Of a stretch of DNA of 14,614 nucleotides, positions 1 through 6,088 are shown one piece after another. The notes under the pieces were generated by a model that was not told the DNA's origin, did not search any database, and saw nothing but the letters and a program-made list of their open reading frames with translations. The position numbers and the translations under genes were made by a program. Source of the stretch: Prevotella sp. UBA2725 (GTDB taxonomy: Bacteria; Bacteroidota; Bacteroidia; Bacteroidales; Bacteroidaceae); contig DEKJ01000007.1 of the NCBI GenBank assembly GCA_002353825.1, forward strand, positions 89,049-103,662, written 5' to 3'. How positions within the stretch are numbered: the first letter of the stretch is position 1; every line of letters begins with the position of its first letter.

Positions 1-24
1 ATGAAGTTTAGTGGACACTAGTGC

Positions 25-57
25 TTGCTTATATATCAAATAATTGTTGTAACTTTG
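25..57 (+). promoter_or_regulatory. Bacteroidetes-type promoter for the DUF6078-like gene
   Basis: TTG at 25-27 and TAACTTTG at 50-57 fit the Bacteroidetes primary-sigma layout (TTTG near -33, TAnnTTTG at -7) with a 22-base spacer. The box lies about 100 bases before the start codon at 160, which leaves a leader that contains the 16-base duplication. The call rests on consensus match only. Confidence 0.5.
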
Positions 58-126
58 AAAAACGAATAAACTAACGTTGCATTCTAAAAGCAATAGATAA
101 TTCCTATTATTACGAACAAGTAGACG

Positions 127-158
127 AATGATTAAGATTTTAAATGATTAAGATTTTA
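127..158 (+). repeat. Perfect 16-base tandem duplication at the translation start
   Basis: AATGATTAAGATTTTA occurs twice back to back, at 127-142 and 143-158, ending one base before the ATG at 160. Each copy carries an ATG (128 and 144). The first opens an eight-codon frame ending at TAA 149-151. The second opens a ten-codon frame (MIKILYDGKL) that runs past the real start to TGA 174-176. No purine-rich ribosome site lies between the repeat and the gene. Confidence 0.85.
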
Positions 159-159
159 T

Positions 160-603
160 ATGATGGAAAACTTTGACGATTTAACCTATGACATTCTTCC
201 GCCTTCATGGATGTTCTGCTTCCTTGAAGGTTGCCCACGTGCAGATGAATGCATGCTCCATCTTACCACACGTCTTATTCCTGAGAACCAGACATATGGT
301 ACAGCAGTGTTTCCAACAGCCTTGAAGGATGGCAAGTGTGAACATTTCAAGCCAGTAAAGAAGATTAAAGCAGCCTACGGCTTCGATACGATCTTTAAAG
401 AGGTGAAGAGTAAGGATGAGAAGAGTCTCCGTGACAGTATGAAAGATTATTTCGGCAGTCATGGTGCTTACTACCGTTACCATAATGGTGATAAGATGCT
501 CACTCCTGAGCAACAGCAATGGATCATAGATCTCTTCAAGCGCTACGGCTACACCGAAAACCTCTGCTTCGACCATTACCGCATCGTTTACGACTTTGAT
601 TGA
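160..603 (+). CDS. DUF6078-like protein of unknown function
   Basis: This is a 147-residue acidic protein with no signal peptide or membrane segment, so it is probably cytoplasmic. Four cysteines sit at residues 20, 25, 31 and 60 (FCFLEGCPRADEC, then GKCEHF), a spacing that could hold a metal ion. The layout and length match my recollection of DUF6078, a small family of Bacteroidetes proteins with no known activity. The C-terminal half (about 75-147) is charged and aromatic-rich. Two ATGs lie at 160 and 163 with no clear Shine-Dalgarno, so either could be used. The gene stands alone, followed 17 bases after its stop by palindromic repeats that could end its transcript. The gene is well supported; the family name is from memory. 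Confidence 0.8.
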   Translation: MMENFDDLTYDILPPSWMFCFLEGCPRADECMLHLTTRLIPENQTYGTAVFPTALKDGKCEHFKPVKKIKAAYGFDTIFKEVKSKDEKSLRDSMKDYFGSHGAYYRYHNGDKMLTPEQQQWIIDLFKRYGYTENLCFDHYRIVYDFD

Positions 604-620
604 TGATGATACCACGATAA

Positions 621-679
621 TTCCAAAGCGTGGAACAGTCCGTTCCAAGCTTTGGAATTGTCTGTTCCAAAGCGTGGAA
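621..679. repeat. Three 22-base palindromic units, alternating orientation
   Basis: TTCCAAAGCGTGGAA at 621-635, TTCCAAGCTTTGGAA at 643-657 and TTCCAAAGCGTGGAA at 665-679 begin exactly 22 bases apart. Units 1 and 3 are identical. Unit 2 is their reverse complement with one change. Units 1 and 2 can form a stem of 16 pairs with one mismatch (621-636 with 642-657, loop AGTCC). Unit 2 can instead pair with unit 3, so the two hairpins exclude each other. Lying just after the stop at 603, they may act as a terminator, a protein-binding array or a dispersed repeat. Confidence 0.85.
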
Positions 680-828
680 TAAACAATGTAAAAATTGAGG
701 TTCTTCCGGAATTTGGATTGATAACCACCAAACAGCCTCGGAGAGGCTGGCTCTGCATAACACAGGCAAGGAGCGCAGCGACGTAGCCTGGGGTATGTTG
801 GGATAGAGTTGTAACAATTGACCTTCTG
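680..828. other. Gene-free stretch with a short hairpin
   Basis: No coding sequence is seen here. A perfect 7-pair hairpin with a GGA loop lies at 733-749 (CAGCCTC, then GAGGCTG). The stretch at 762-794 holds CAGGC and GCCTG about 20 bases apart around a GC-rich core. It resembles dispersed intergenic repeats rather than a decayed gene, but no second copy is present in this window to prove it. Confidence 0.4.
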
Positions 829-963
829 CCTATCATCGTAGCAGTGCAGGGAAGGGTCCTGTGCCCTTCCACGCATAATGACCCAACCGATAAAATAGGT
901 AGAACATTTTTTAGGGAGGGCACAGGACCCTCCCCTGCACTGACACCTTTGTCCTATGATAGG
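829..963. repeat. REPIN-like inverted pair of hairpins
   Basis: The arms at 842-870 and 914-942 are inverted repeats matching at 27 of 29 positions around a 43-base centre. Outer arms CCTATCAT (829-836) and ATGATAGG (956-963) extend the symmetry. Each arm is also a hairpin in itself: 850-856 with 864-870 (loop TCCTGTG) and 914-920 with 928-934 (loop CACAGGA), with perfect 7-pair stems. The only two differences between arms are A852/T868 against G916/C932, which keep both local stems paired. A CTG flanks each end, a possible 3-base target duplication. No coding sequence is seen in it. Confidence 0.75.
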
Positions 964-1045
964 CTGTGTCACGCTATCAACCCGAGAAGAACCGATTATA
1001 TTCTGATAAATTCGATGTATCTGTCATAAGGGATATGCTCGCCCC

Positions 1046-1222
1046 CTACGCTTCAGATGTGAAGCCTTTCTTAAGAAGCAGCTTCATGGCTTCGTCAGTG
1101 AGTGTTATCGTCACGTTGCGCTTTGTCAGCTTGTCCTCAAGCTCGCCGAGTTCCTTTTTAAGGATGAGTCTTGCCATGTCCTCGCTCATATCGTGGAACA
1201 CGACGGTTGCCGACAGGCGGTT
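1046..1222 (-). pseudogene. ClpA/ClpB-type ATPase C-terminal fragment
   Basis: The minus strand reads 58 residues, from NRLSATVVFHDMSEDMA through KRNVTITLTDEAMKLL to KKGFTSEA. This matches the end of the AAA+ module and the small C-terminal domain of Clp/Hsp100 unfoldases, where NRLD..V.F, ELTDEA and G(F/Y).P.YGAR are usual. The reading stops at TAG (1046-1048), where the family usually has the Tyr of YGAR; GA follows directly. Only about 60 of roughly 750 residues remain and no Walker motifs are left. The upstream edge lies against the duplicated segment at 1226-1300. The fragment cannot make a working unfoldase. Confidence 0.65.
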
Positions 1223-1225
1223 TAC

Positions 1226-1300
1226 ATGTCTGAGAAGCTAAGAAATGCACGCATTCACTACATTCTATTTCTGAATAGGGTTCAATGTGACGATCTCATC
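1226..1300. repeat. Diverged copy of the metallo-hydrolase gene's 3' end
   Basis: This segment aligns with 9233-9302 in the same orientation, with scattered substitutions and a small gap. On the minus strand it still reads DEIVTLNPIQK and a stop, identical to the last residues of the MBL-fold gene ending at 9267, followed by the same untranslated spacer (ATGYSCGCATTTCTTAG-like). It begins only a few bases past the PspC stop codon, so the rest of that gene copy is gone. Confidence 0.75.
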
Positions 1301-1307
1301 TGCTTTA

Positions 1308-1502
1308 TCATTTCTCTTCAGGCATACACATACATAGGATAATGTATACGATGATACCGCTGAAGGCGGTGCCGAATGTCAGCAGTACATAAACCAATCG
1401 TACGACGGCCGGATCCCAGCCAAAGTAGTTAGCTATACCGCCACACACACCCGCGAGCCATTTGTCCGTTCTCGATCTTGTCAGTCGTTTACCGTTTGCC
1501 AT
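1308..1502 (-). CDS. PspC-domain small membrane protein
   Basis: This is a 64-residue protein consisting of almost nothing but a PspC domain: KRLTRSRTDKWLAGVCGGIANYFGWDP (residues 4-31), then one hydrophobic helix (about 33-57). The motif LAGVCGGIAxYF is typical of the family. PspC proteins act in the phage-shock and envelope-stress response at the inner membrane. Short stand-alone PspC proteins are common in Bacteroidetes, where their role is less clear. The start ATG at 1502 follows a well-formed promoter. Directly after its stop lie the remnants of another gene, so it now stands alone. Confidence 0.9.
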   Translation of the reverse strand: MANGKRLTRSRTDKWLAGVCGGIANYFGWDPAVVRLVYVLLTFGTAFSGIIVYIILCMCMPEEK

Positions 1503-1537
1503 AGATAGTTCTTAAGAGATTTTGCTGTTTTCATCGC

Positions 1538-1569
1538 CAAAGGTACAACTTTATCTCGACAATGACAAA
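1538..1569 (-). promoter_or_regulatory. Promoter of the PspC gene
   Basis: On the minus strand TTTG (1566-1569) and TACCTTTG (1538-1545) are separated by exactly 20 bases, an excellent match to the Bacteroidetes consensus. The -7 box is 35 bases before the ATG at 1502. Confidence 0.7.
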
Positions 1570-1572
1570 TGA

Positions 1573-1903
1573 GCTGGACAAAAAATTTCCAAGAAGAGTA
1601 CCAAGTCATCGAAGTCAAAGAGCTATTAGATAACTATTGGTCGCATTTTGCCAAATCACCGCACGTTTTTGTTTACCGATCAATTATCACAAGACGCATC
1701 TTGAGGTTGGCGATCTTCTTATTATCTCCCCGAAAACGCTCATGGGCATTAATTCTATCAGTCCCGACTTCAGGGCATATCGCCCATCTTATGCAATGCG
1801 CCGTGACAAATGTATATATCGACAAGATGATGCTGCTCGTGGAACAGGCACTGATGCCTTTAATTATCCAATTATCTGGATTTTTGTTATCTTTGCGCTG
1901 TAA
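1573..1903 (+). pseudogene. Probable AraC-family regulator N-terminal remnant
   Basis: The plus-strand reading frame from 1637 gives ARFCLPINYHKTHLEVGDLL, then IISPKTLMGINSISPDF. This resembles the cupin arm of Bacteroidales AraC regulators, in which a small-residue strand leads to a 'L..GDLL...P' turn and 'S.DF'. A different frame upstream (1569 to about 1670) gives YQVIEVKELLDNYWSHFAKS, which fits the start of such a protein, so a frameshift near 1670 is implied. The DNA-binding C-terminal half is absent and the frame ends at 1903. The resemblance is weak enough that unrelated noncoding DNA remains possible. Confidence 0.35.
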
Positions 1904-1926
1904 TAGTATAAACGAAGGAGGCAATT

Positions 1927-2082
1927 ATGTTTCATTCAAGATTGGAAGATTTGGATAGGAAGTACGGCTGGAACGACACAGACTTGCTGGGCCGTACATT
2001 GTCGCAGCCGGGTAGTGTCATTAACAGTAACCGCAAGGTGCATCGTCCCGACAACACGGCTCCGTGCCTGCATGGAAAGTAA
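1927..2082 (+). CDS. Small ORF (51 residues), unknown function
   Basis: The ATG at 1927 is preceded by AAGGAGG with a spacing of about six bases, one of the strongest Shine-Dalgarno sites in the window. The frame reads 51 residues, starting MFHSRLEDLDRKYGWND and ending in APCLHGK before TAA at 2080-2082. It is hydrophilic, with no signal or membrane segment and one cysteine. I do not recognise it. The abrupt end suggests either a genuine small protein or the 5' stub of a larger gene cut at about 2080. It converges with the SanA-like gene ending 25 bases further on. Confidence 0.5.
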   Translation: MFHSRLEDLDRKYGWNDTDLLGRTLSQPGSVINSNRKVHRPDNTAPCLHGK

Positions 2083-2106
2083 CTGATAGCTCAGTAGAGG
2101 CTGTAA

Positions 2107-2709
2107 CTATATGATATCCACCACGAACATTTTCACCCTTGCCAACAGCTCACGGATATGAGTAAGTTGAGCCAATGGGTTGTTGACATCCTCAGCATTA
2201 TATCCAACGGCGTGGATGCCAATGTGCCAGGCTAAATAAATGGTGCGTTCGTTGTGCCATTTCTGTGAAATGACGATGACGGAGTCTACATGGTACTTTG
2301 TCTTGAGGTTTACCACTGAAGAGTTTGTCCGGTGACCCTTTTGGTCCCGAATAATGATACTATCCGGGATGCCTTGCTTTCCAAGATCTGCAGACATCAT
2401 CTTTGTCTCGTCATAGCCGGGATGGCATTCTCCACTTATGATCAGCCGCTTGAACTTCTGGGCACGATACAGTCTAACGGTCGCCGTGATTCTGTTTACG
2501 TAGAACTGGTTGGGGCCTTTGCCAAAGCGCCTTGTCGGCCCGGTGCCAAGCAGCATCGCATATTCGCAACGGGGGACAGAGGCTGCATCGTCAAAAGAGT
2601 CGTCGGATGTAGTATAGTCGACGACTATATTGCAGATAACGACAGGCAACAGTAGAATGGCTACTATCATGACTGCCGATATCAGGTATCTTCTTTGTTT
2701 CTTAGTCAT
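2107..2709 (-). CDS. SanA/ElyC-like DUF218 envelope protein
   Basis: This is a 200-residue protein with a short cytoplasmic basic start (MTKKQRRY) and one membrane helix (about 8-30), so the rest faces the periplasm. The DUF218 core runs from about 48 to 195: YAMLLGTGPT, INRITA-type segment with VRLYRAQKFKRLIISGE, GIPDSIIIRD and VIVISQKWHNERTIYLAWH. This is the order seen in SanA, linked in E. coli to vancomycin exclusion at high temperature and to barrier function. The length fits the family (about 200-240). It is the last gene of a four-gene minus-strand operon, 25 bases after the phosphoesterase. Enzymatic activity for this family is not established. Confidence 0.88.
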   Translation of the reverse strand: MTKKQRRYLISAVMIVAILLLPVVICNIVVDYTTSDDSFDDAASVPRCEYAMLLGTGPTRRFGKGPNQFYVNRITATVRLYRAQKFKRLIISGECHPGYDETKMMSADLGKQGIPDSIIIRDQKGHRTNSSVVNLKTKYHVDSVIVISQKWHNERTIYLAWHIGIHAVGYNAEDVNNPLAQLTHIRELLARVKMFVVDII

Positions 2710-2734
2710 GGCATGTTACCTACAAAGTGAGAAC

Positions 2735-3244
2735 TTATAATATGTTGTTGTTCTTACCAAGTGTAATAACCTCACAATCAGTGAACTTGTTGCCGTCAAT
2801 GGTCAATCGGACAAGCGTGCGCTCCTTCTGCCATCCCATCATGCCGGCAGCACCCGGATTGATATGCAGCAGATTGAGAGTCTTGTCAAACTTGACCTTC
2901 AGAATATGCGAGTGGCCTGCAATGAACAACTGGGGTGGGGAGGCATAGAGCATCTTGATCACAGACCGGTCGTATTTACCGGGATAACCGCCTATGTGCT
3001 TGATCATCACGTCGACATCCTCGCACATGAATCGCTGAATCTCCGGGTAGCGTGCACGAAGGTCGTAACCATCGCAGTTGCCATACACAGCCCTGAACAC
3101 TGGCTTCATGTCCTCGAACTTGTCTGCCACCTCTATAGAGCCTATGTCTCCTGCATGCCATATCTCATCACATTCTCCGAGATACTTCTCATACTTGGGA
3201 TCCCAGAATCCGTGCGTGTCACTGATTATTCCTATTCGTTTCAT
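2735..3244 (-). CDS. YfcE/MJ0936-type metallophosphoesterase
   Basis: This 169-residue protein has the whole calcineurin-like motif set: D9-x-H11 (GIISDTHG), GD33 (HAGDIG), GNCD (55-58), H83 (IKHIGGYPGK) and GHSH (110-113). Members hydrolyse phosphodiester bonds using two metal ions, usually Mn. YfcE homologues act on artificial phosphodiesters and some related enzymes on cyclic nucleotides. The natural substrate is unknown. The protein is cytoplasmic. Its start overlaps the end of the upstream membrane-protein gene by 26 bases, so translation is probably coupled. Confidence 0.92.
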   Translation of the reverse strand: MKRIGIISDTHGFWDPKYEKYLGECDEIWHAGDIGSIEVADKFEDMKPVFRAVYGNCDGYDLRARYPEIQRFMCEDVDVMIKHIGGYPGKYDRSVIKMLYASPPQLFIAGHSHILKVKFDKTLNLLHINPGAAGMMGWQKERTLVRLTIDGNKFTDCEVITLGKNNNIL

Positions 3245-3662
3245 CTTTCTCTTTTTCTTCCGTTATCTTAAAATATCGTTTTCTGATTATCCATATGCGG
3301 AGAAGCCAGACGGCAAAGAAGCCGTTGCTGAGCACTTCGTATATCGTACCCCAAGGTTCTGGAACATGGATGAGTCGCTTGATGATCCACAGAACAAAGT
3401 CGATGTTGAAGAGCCAGTTCCAGTATCTGTCTCTGTCACCGAATGTCAGACGTCTGGTCTCGTTGATGGGCACATAGACTTCTATAGTCGACTCAATGAA
3501 CTTATACATGCTCCTTATGGTAACATGATAGATGCCGGAAGGCACGTTAACACGAACTTCTCCGCCTTTAATGATACCGAGCAACTGACCATTGATGAGT
3601 AGATAATGCGGTATCATGCTCATCAGCTTGCCACGGGGCAATATGATTATTTGTGATTGCAT
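3219..3662 (-). CDS. Small membrane protein, unknown family
   Basis: This is a 147-residue protein. Residues 1-75 look like a small beta-rich domain (LLINGQLLGIIKGGEVRVNV, then PSGIYHVTIRS), reminiscent of PEGA-like or DUF2846-like folds that display a 'G.Y.V.I' strand. Residues about 84-128 hold two short hydrophobic stretches separated by a charged loop (WNWLFNIDFVLWIIKRLIHV and VLSNGFFAVWLLRIWIIRKR). The tail is highly charged (KITEEKEKDE). I do not recognise the family. It begins 16 bases after the lipase stop and overlaps the phosphoesterase start, so it belongs to the same operon. Confidence 0.75.
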   Translation of the reverse strand: MQSQIIILPRGKLMSMIPHYLLINGQLLGIIKGGEVRVNVPSGIYHVTIRSMYKFIESTIEVYVPINETRRLTFGDRDRYWNWLFNIDFVLWIIKRLIHVPEPWGTIYEVLSNGFFAVWLLRIWIIRKRYFKITEEKEKDETNRNNQ

Positions 3663-3678
3663 TGTTATTCTCTTTGTG

Positions 3679-4587
3679 TCACAGCAGGTTCAGGATATCG
3701 TTCCATACTTGCTGGCGGTCTGTCTCATTCAGAATCTCGTGCCTCATTCCGGGATAAAGTTTCTCAGTGGTGTTCTTGTATCCCACACTGCGCATGAGTT
3801 CTGCTGCCTTATGGAAAGCTTTGTCAGAGATTCGACAAGGGTCCTTGTCTCCGGAGATGAAATGAACAGGCATGACGAGATTGCTCATCTTCCAGCCTTT
3901 GGACGAATAGCAGTTGAGCATAAGCTGGAATAGATTCTCATAGCCGTTGGCCGTGAATGTGAACATGCATAATGGGTCGGCATGATAGGCTTTCAGCGTG
4001 TCGGGGTCTGAGCAGATCCAGGCTTGAGGATAGCCTTCATCCTTGAAAGGCTTGTTGAATGTTCCAAAAGAGAGGTTCTGAAGGAGTAGGGGGCGATAAT
4101 GACTGCCTTTGAAGAAGGTGATCAGTTTTGCCAACAACAATGCCAGCGGAGTGCCAGGGTTATAACTTGGACAGCCGCATACGAACAGGTTACTGACGAG
4201 GTTGTCATATCGCTTCACGAACGATCGGACGACCATTGAGCCCATACTGTGTCCAAAAAGGGTGACCTTCAGGTCAGGATATTGCTTACGCACCCATTCG
4301 TTGACGAGACGGACATCCTCGATCATTGCGCTCCATCCTCCGGAATACATGTATCCCAAGTCGTCCTTGCTTTTCACTGACTCACCATGTCCGCGTTGGT
4401 CATGAATGGCACAAACATAGCCGTGACCGGCAAGGAAACGCATGAAGGGATAATAGCGCTCTTTATGATCACACATGCCGTGGACGAACTGTACGATGCC
4501 TCGTGGTTGCCCTTTATCAGGAGCTATAAGCATCGTTGCTAGATTCAATTCATCGGCTGAAGCCTTGATATATGTCTTTTGTTCCAT
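3679..4587 (-). CDS. Alpha/beta hydrolase, monoacylglycerol lipase-like
   Basis: This 302-residue protein has the serine-aminopeptidase/lysophospholipase (Hydrolase_4) layout. The oxyanion segment is VQFVHGMCDHKERY (32-45), followed by DQRGHGES (63-70). The nucleophile elbow is GHSMGS with Ser114. A late acid residue lies in HFISGDKDPC, and the catalytic His is in LYPGMRHEILNE near the C-terminus. Such enzymes cleave lysophospholipids or monoacylglycerols. No signal peptide is seen, so it is probably cytoplasmic. It is the first gene of the operon with the membrane protein, phosphoesterase and SanA-like genes, which suggests a lipid or envelope maintenance role (inference). The exact substrate cannot be read from sequence. 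Confidence 0.9.
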   Translation of the reverse strand: MEQKTYIKASADELNLATMLIAPDKGQPRGIVQFVHGMCDHKERYYPFMRFLAGHGYVCAIHDQRGHGESVKSKDDLGYMYSGGWSAMIEDVRLVNEWVRKQYPDLKVTLFGHSMGSMVVRSFVKRYDNLVSNLFVCGCPSYNPGTPLALLLAKLITFFKGSHYRPLLLQNLSFGTFNKPFKDEGYPQAWICSDPDTLKAYHADPLCMFTFTANGYENLFQLMLNCYSSKGWKMSNLVMPVHFISGDKDPCRISDKAFHKAAELMRSVGYKNTTEKLYPGMRHEILNETDRQQVWNDILNLL

Positions 4588-4611
4588 GTTTCCACATTTC
4601 TAATTGTCTGC

Positions 4612-4619
4612 CAAAGTTA
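4612..4619 (-). promoter_or_regulatory. Candidate -7 box of the four-gene operon
   Basis: TAACTTTG on the minus strand, 24 bases before the lipase ATG, matches TAnnTTTG. No convincing -33 box sits at the right distance (a TTTG is only 14 bases upstream). Confidence 0.45.
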
Positions 4620-4687
4620 ATGATTACTGATGACAAATCGATAGGTTTCGCCAATCATTTGTATCTTTGCAACATAGATCAAAGTCT

Positions 4688-5044
4688 TTATGCTTTAACT
4701 ACATCATCGAAGTGTTGCTTGGCCCAGTCAATAAGCACTTGCATAGCAGGGATGAGTGACTGGCCAGTATCCGTGAGCCAATATTCAACTCTTGGAGGAA
4801 CTTCCGGATAGACCTTGCGGTTCACAAGATGACTGTTCTGAAGTTCCTTCAGCGTCTTCGACAGCATCTTTTGTGAACAGTCAGCCATATGGTCGTGGAT
4901 CTCACTGAAACGCATGGCATCTTTCCCGCTGTCGTTAAGGGTATTAAGTACGAGTAAAGACCATTTGTCGCCAAAGCGACTGATGACCTGACGGATGGGA
5001 CAGGTAAGATATTCGGGATTGATTTCTTTCTTTGGCATAAGCAT
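4688..5044 (-). CDS. HxlR-family transcriptional regulator
   Basis: This is a winged-helix regulator of 118 residues. The hallmark sequence is CPIRQVISRFGDKWSLLVLN, then RFSEIHDHMADCSQKMLSKT with LKELQ, and a wing at VYPEVPPRVEYWLTDTG. HxlR proteins bind as dimers near their own promoter and often sense aldehydes, quinones or redox state. The single cysteine in CPIRQ is the position used for sensing in several members. The reading frame stays open upstream to 5326, but homology begins at MLMPKKEINPEY, so ATG 5044 (or 5038) is taken as the start. The adjoining gene to the right has lost its N-terminus. Confidence 0.9.
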   Translation of the reverse strand: MLMPKKEINPEYLTCPIRQVISRFGDKWSLLVLNTLNDSGKDAMRFSEIHDHMADCSQKMLSKTLKELQNSHLVNRKVYPEVPPRVEYWLTDTGQSLIPAMQVLIDWAKQHFDDVVKA

Positions 5045-5060
5045 TGTACTCTTATTACTA

Positions 5061-5165
5061 CAAAAGTAGCTAAAAGTAACCAAAGGAAGAATAGAAACGT
5101 GGTTGATACTTGTTAAACTTGATTTTGGAAATGTAGTATTTATCCAATTCCTACTTTTTGGTAAC
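5061..5165. promoter_or_regulatory. HxlR promoter and candidate operators
   Basis: On the minus strand TACTTTTG (5061-5068) is a -7 box 17 bases before the hxlR ATG. On the plus strand two ten-base tandem half-sites overlap it, AAAAGTAGCT (5062-5071) and AAAAGTAACC (5072-5081). A similar sequence in the opposite sense, CTACTTTTTGGTAAC (5151-5165), lies about 80 bases away, just before the truncated gene. This arrangement suits autoregulation plus control of the divergent gene. The operator assignment is inferred from repetition only. Confidence 0.45.
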
Positions 5166-5839
5166 TGTGGATACCTTCTTTGAAGACAGTGCTTGGCGGT
5201 ATCTATGTCTCTACCGGGGGACATCTGTGGATGGCAGATACAAAGACGATGAAAGGTATTGAGCAGTGGCGCCAGGCATTGGCTGACATGAAGGCTTTGC
5301 TGCCAGCTCAGGTTATTCCTTCGCATTTCGCAAACCGTGATTTTTCTCCAGCTAACTTGGATATCATTGACAAGTATTTGGCTGATTTCACCTCAGCCTT
5401 GAAGAACAACGAACATGCTGATGGCGTCATCGCTGCTATGAAGGCTGCTTATCCGACTCTTCCCGGTGAAGGATCTCTGGCGCTCGGTGCAAAGGTCTAC
5501 AAAGGGGAAGCTGAATGGAAGACCTTTGACCTCTATCCAGCTGTGGGAAGAAGCATCAAGGTCGATTTCGGTGCCTTCGCTTTCAGAAACTCTTTCAAGG
5601 ATGCCCATCACATGACGTTCCTTGGACTGAATGGCGGTTATAAGGGTGTCACTGACAATGTCATCACTACTGTCGTTGAGGTATCGCCGAATGTCTATAT
5701 GGTCTATTGGTCGGAGCCGAACTCCACAAAATCGAATGTGGTGCATGTGCAGAACTACAACACTGGCACAGTATGGACCAACATCGCTGCACCCTACGGA
5801 AAGTTCTACAATATGAAAGGTAAACTTACATTGGAGTAA
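5165..5839 (+). pseudogene. N-terminally truncated MBL-fold hydrolase with MoaF-like C-terminal domain
   Basis: The frame runs from just after a TAA at 5162 to the stop at 5837-5839. It starts LWIPSLKTVLGGIYVSTGGH, then WMADTKTMKGIEQWRQAL and PAQVIPSHF, which is the C-terminal part of a metallo-beta-lactamase fold. A second domain follows: AEWKTFDLYPAVGRSIKVDF, SNVVHVQNYNTGTVWTNIAA and MKGKLTLE, resembling the MoaF-like domain seen after such hydrolases. The metal-binding HxHxDH half is missing. The only in-frame start near the front is TTG 5180, with no ribosome site. The break lies within bases of the candidate HxlR operator, so a deletion probably fused regulator region to gene body. Confidence 0.7.
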
Positions 5840-6088
5840 TTGCCTTACTCATAGAACATAAAAATTGAGCCGTATGAGCTTTCACCTTCATAATCGGCTG
5901 ACAAAAGTAAGTGGGAAAAGAGAACGGATAGTTGAGGAACTTGCCAAACTGTTCAAGAAATACATGCCTCATGCACAGATTTCCACCTATGCCCGTGTAA
6001 TCATAACTTTTATCCATATAATCGTAATAGAGAAGACTGAGAAAGGCAGTAACTTTGTAAGCATGAAAAAGAATTCTCGATATTCATA
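5840..6088. other. No recognisable gene
   Basis: An open frame from 5865 to 6101 contains RLTKVSGKRERIVEELAKLF and KKYMPHA. It has no ribosome site, no homology that I recognise, and ends in low-complexity residues. I regard it as decayed intergenic sequence. Confidence 0.3.

Noticed and set aside
2083..2106. TAGCTCAGTAGAGGC resembling a tRNA D-arm
   Set aside because: Only 24 bases separate two stops, and no acceptor stem, anticodon arm or T-arm can be formed.
4662..4669. TATCTTTG on the plus strand as a promoter
   Set aside because: It points into the 3' end of the minus-strand hxlR gene with no plus-strand gene downstream and no good -33 box. It may be a relic or chance match.
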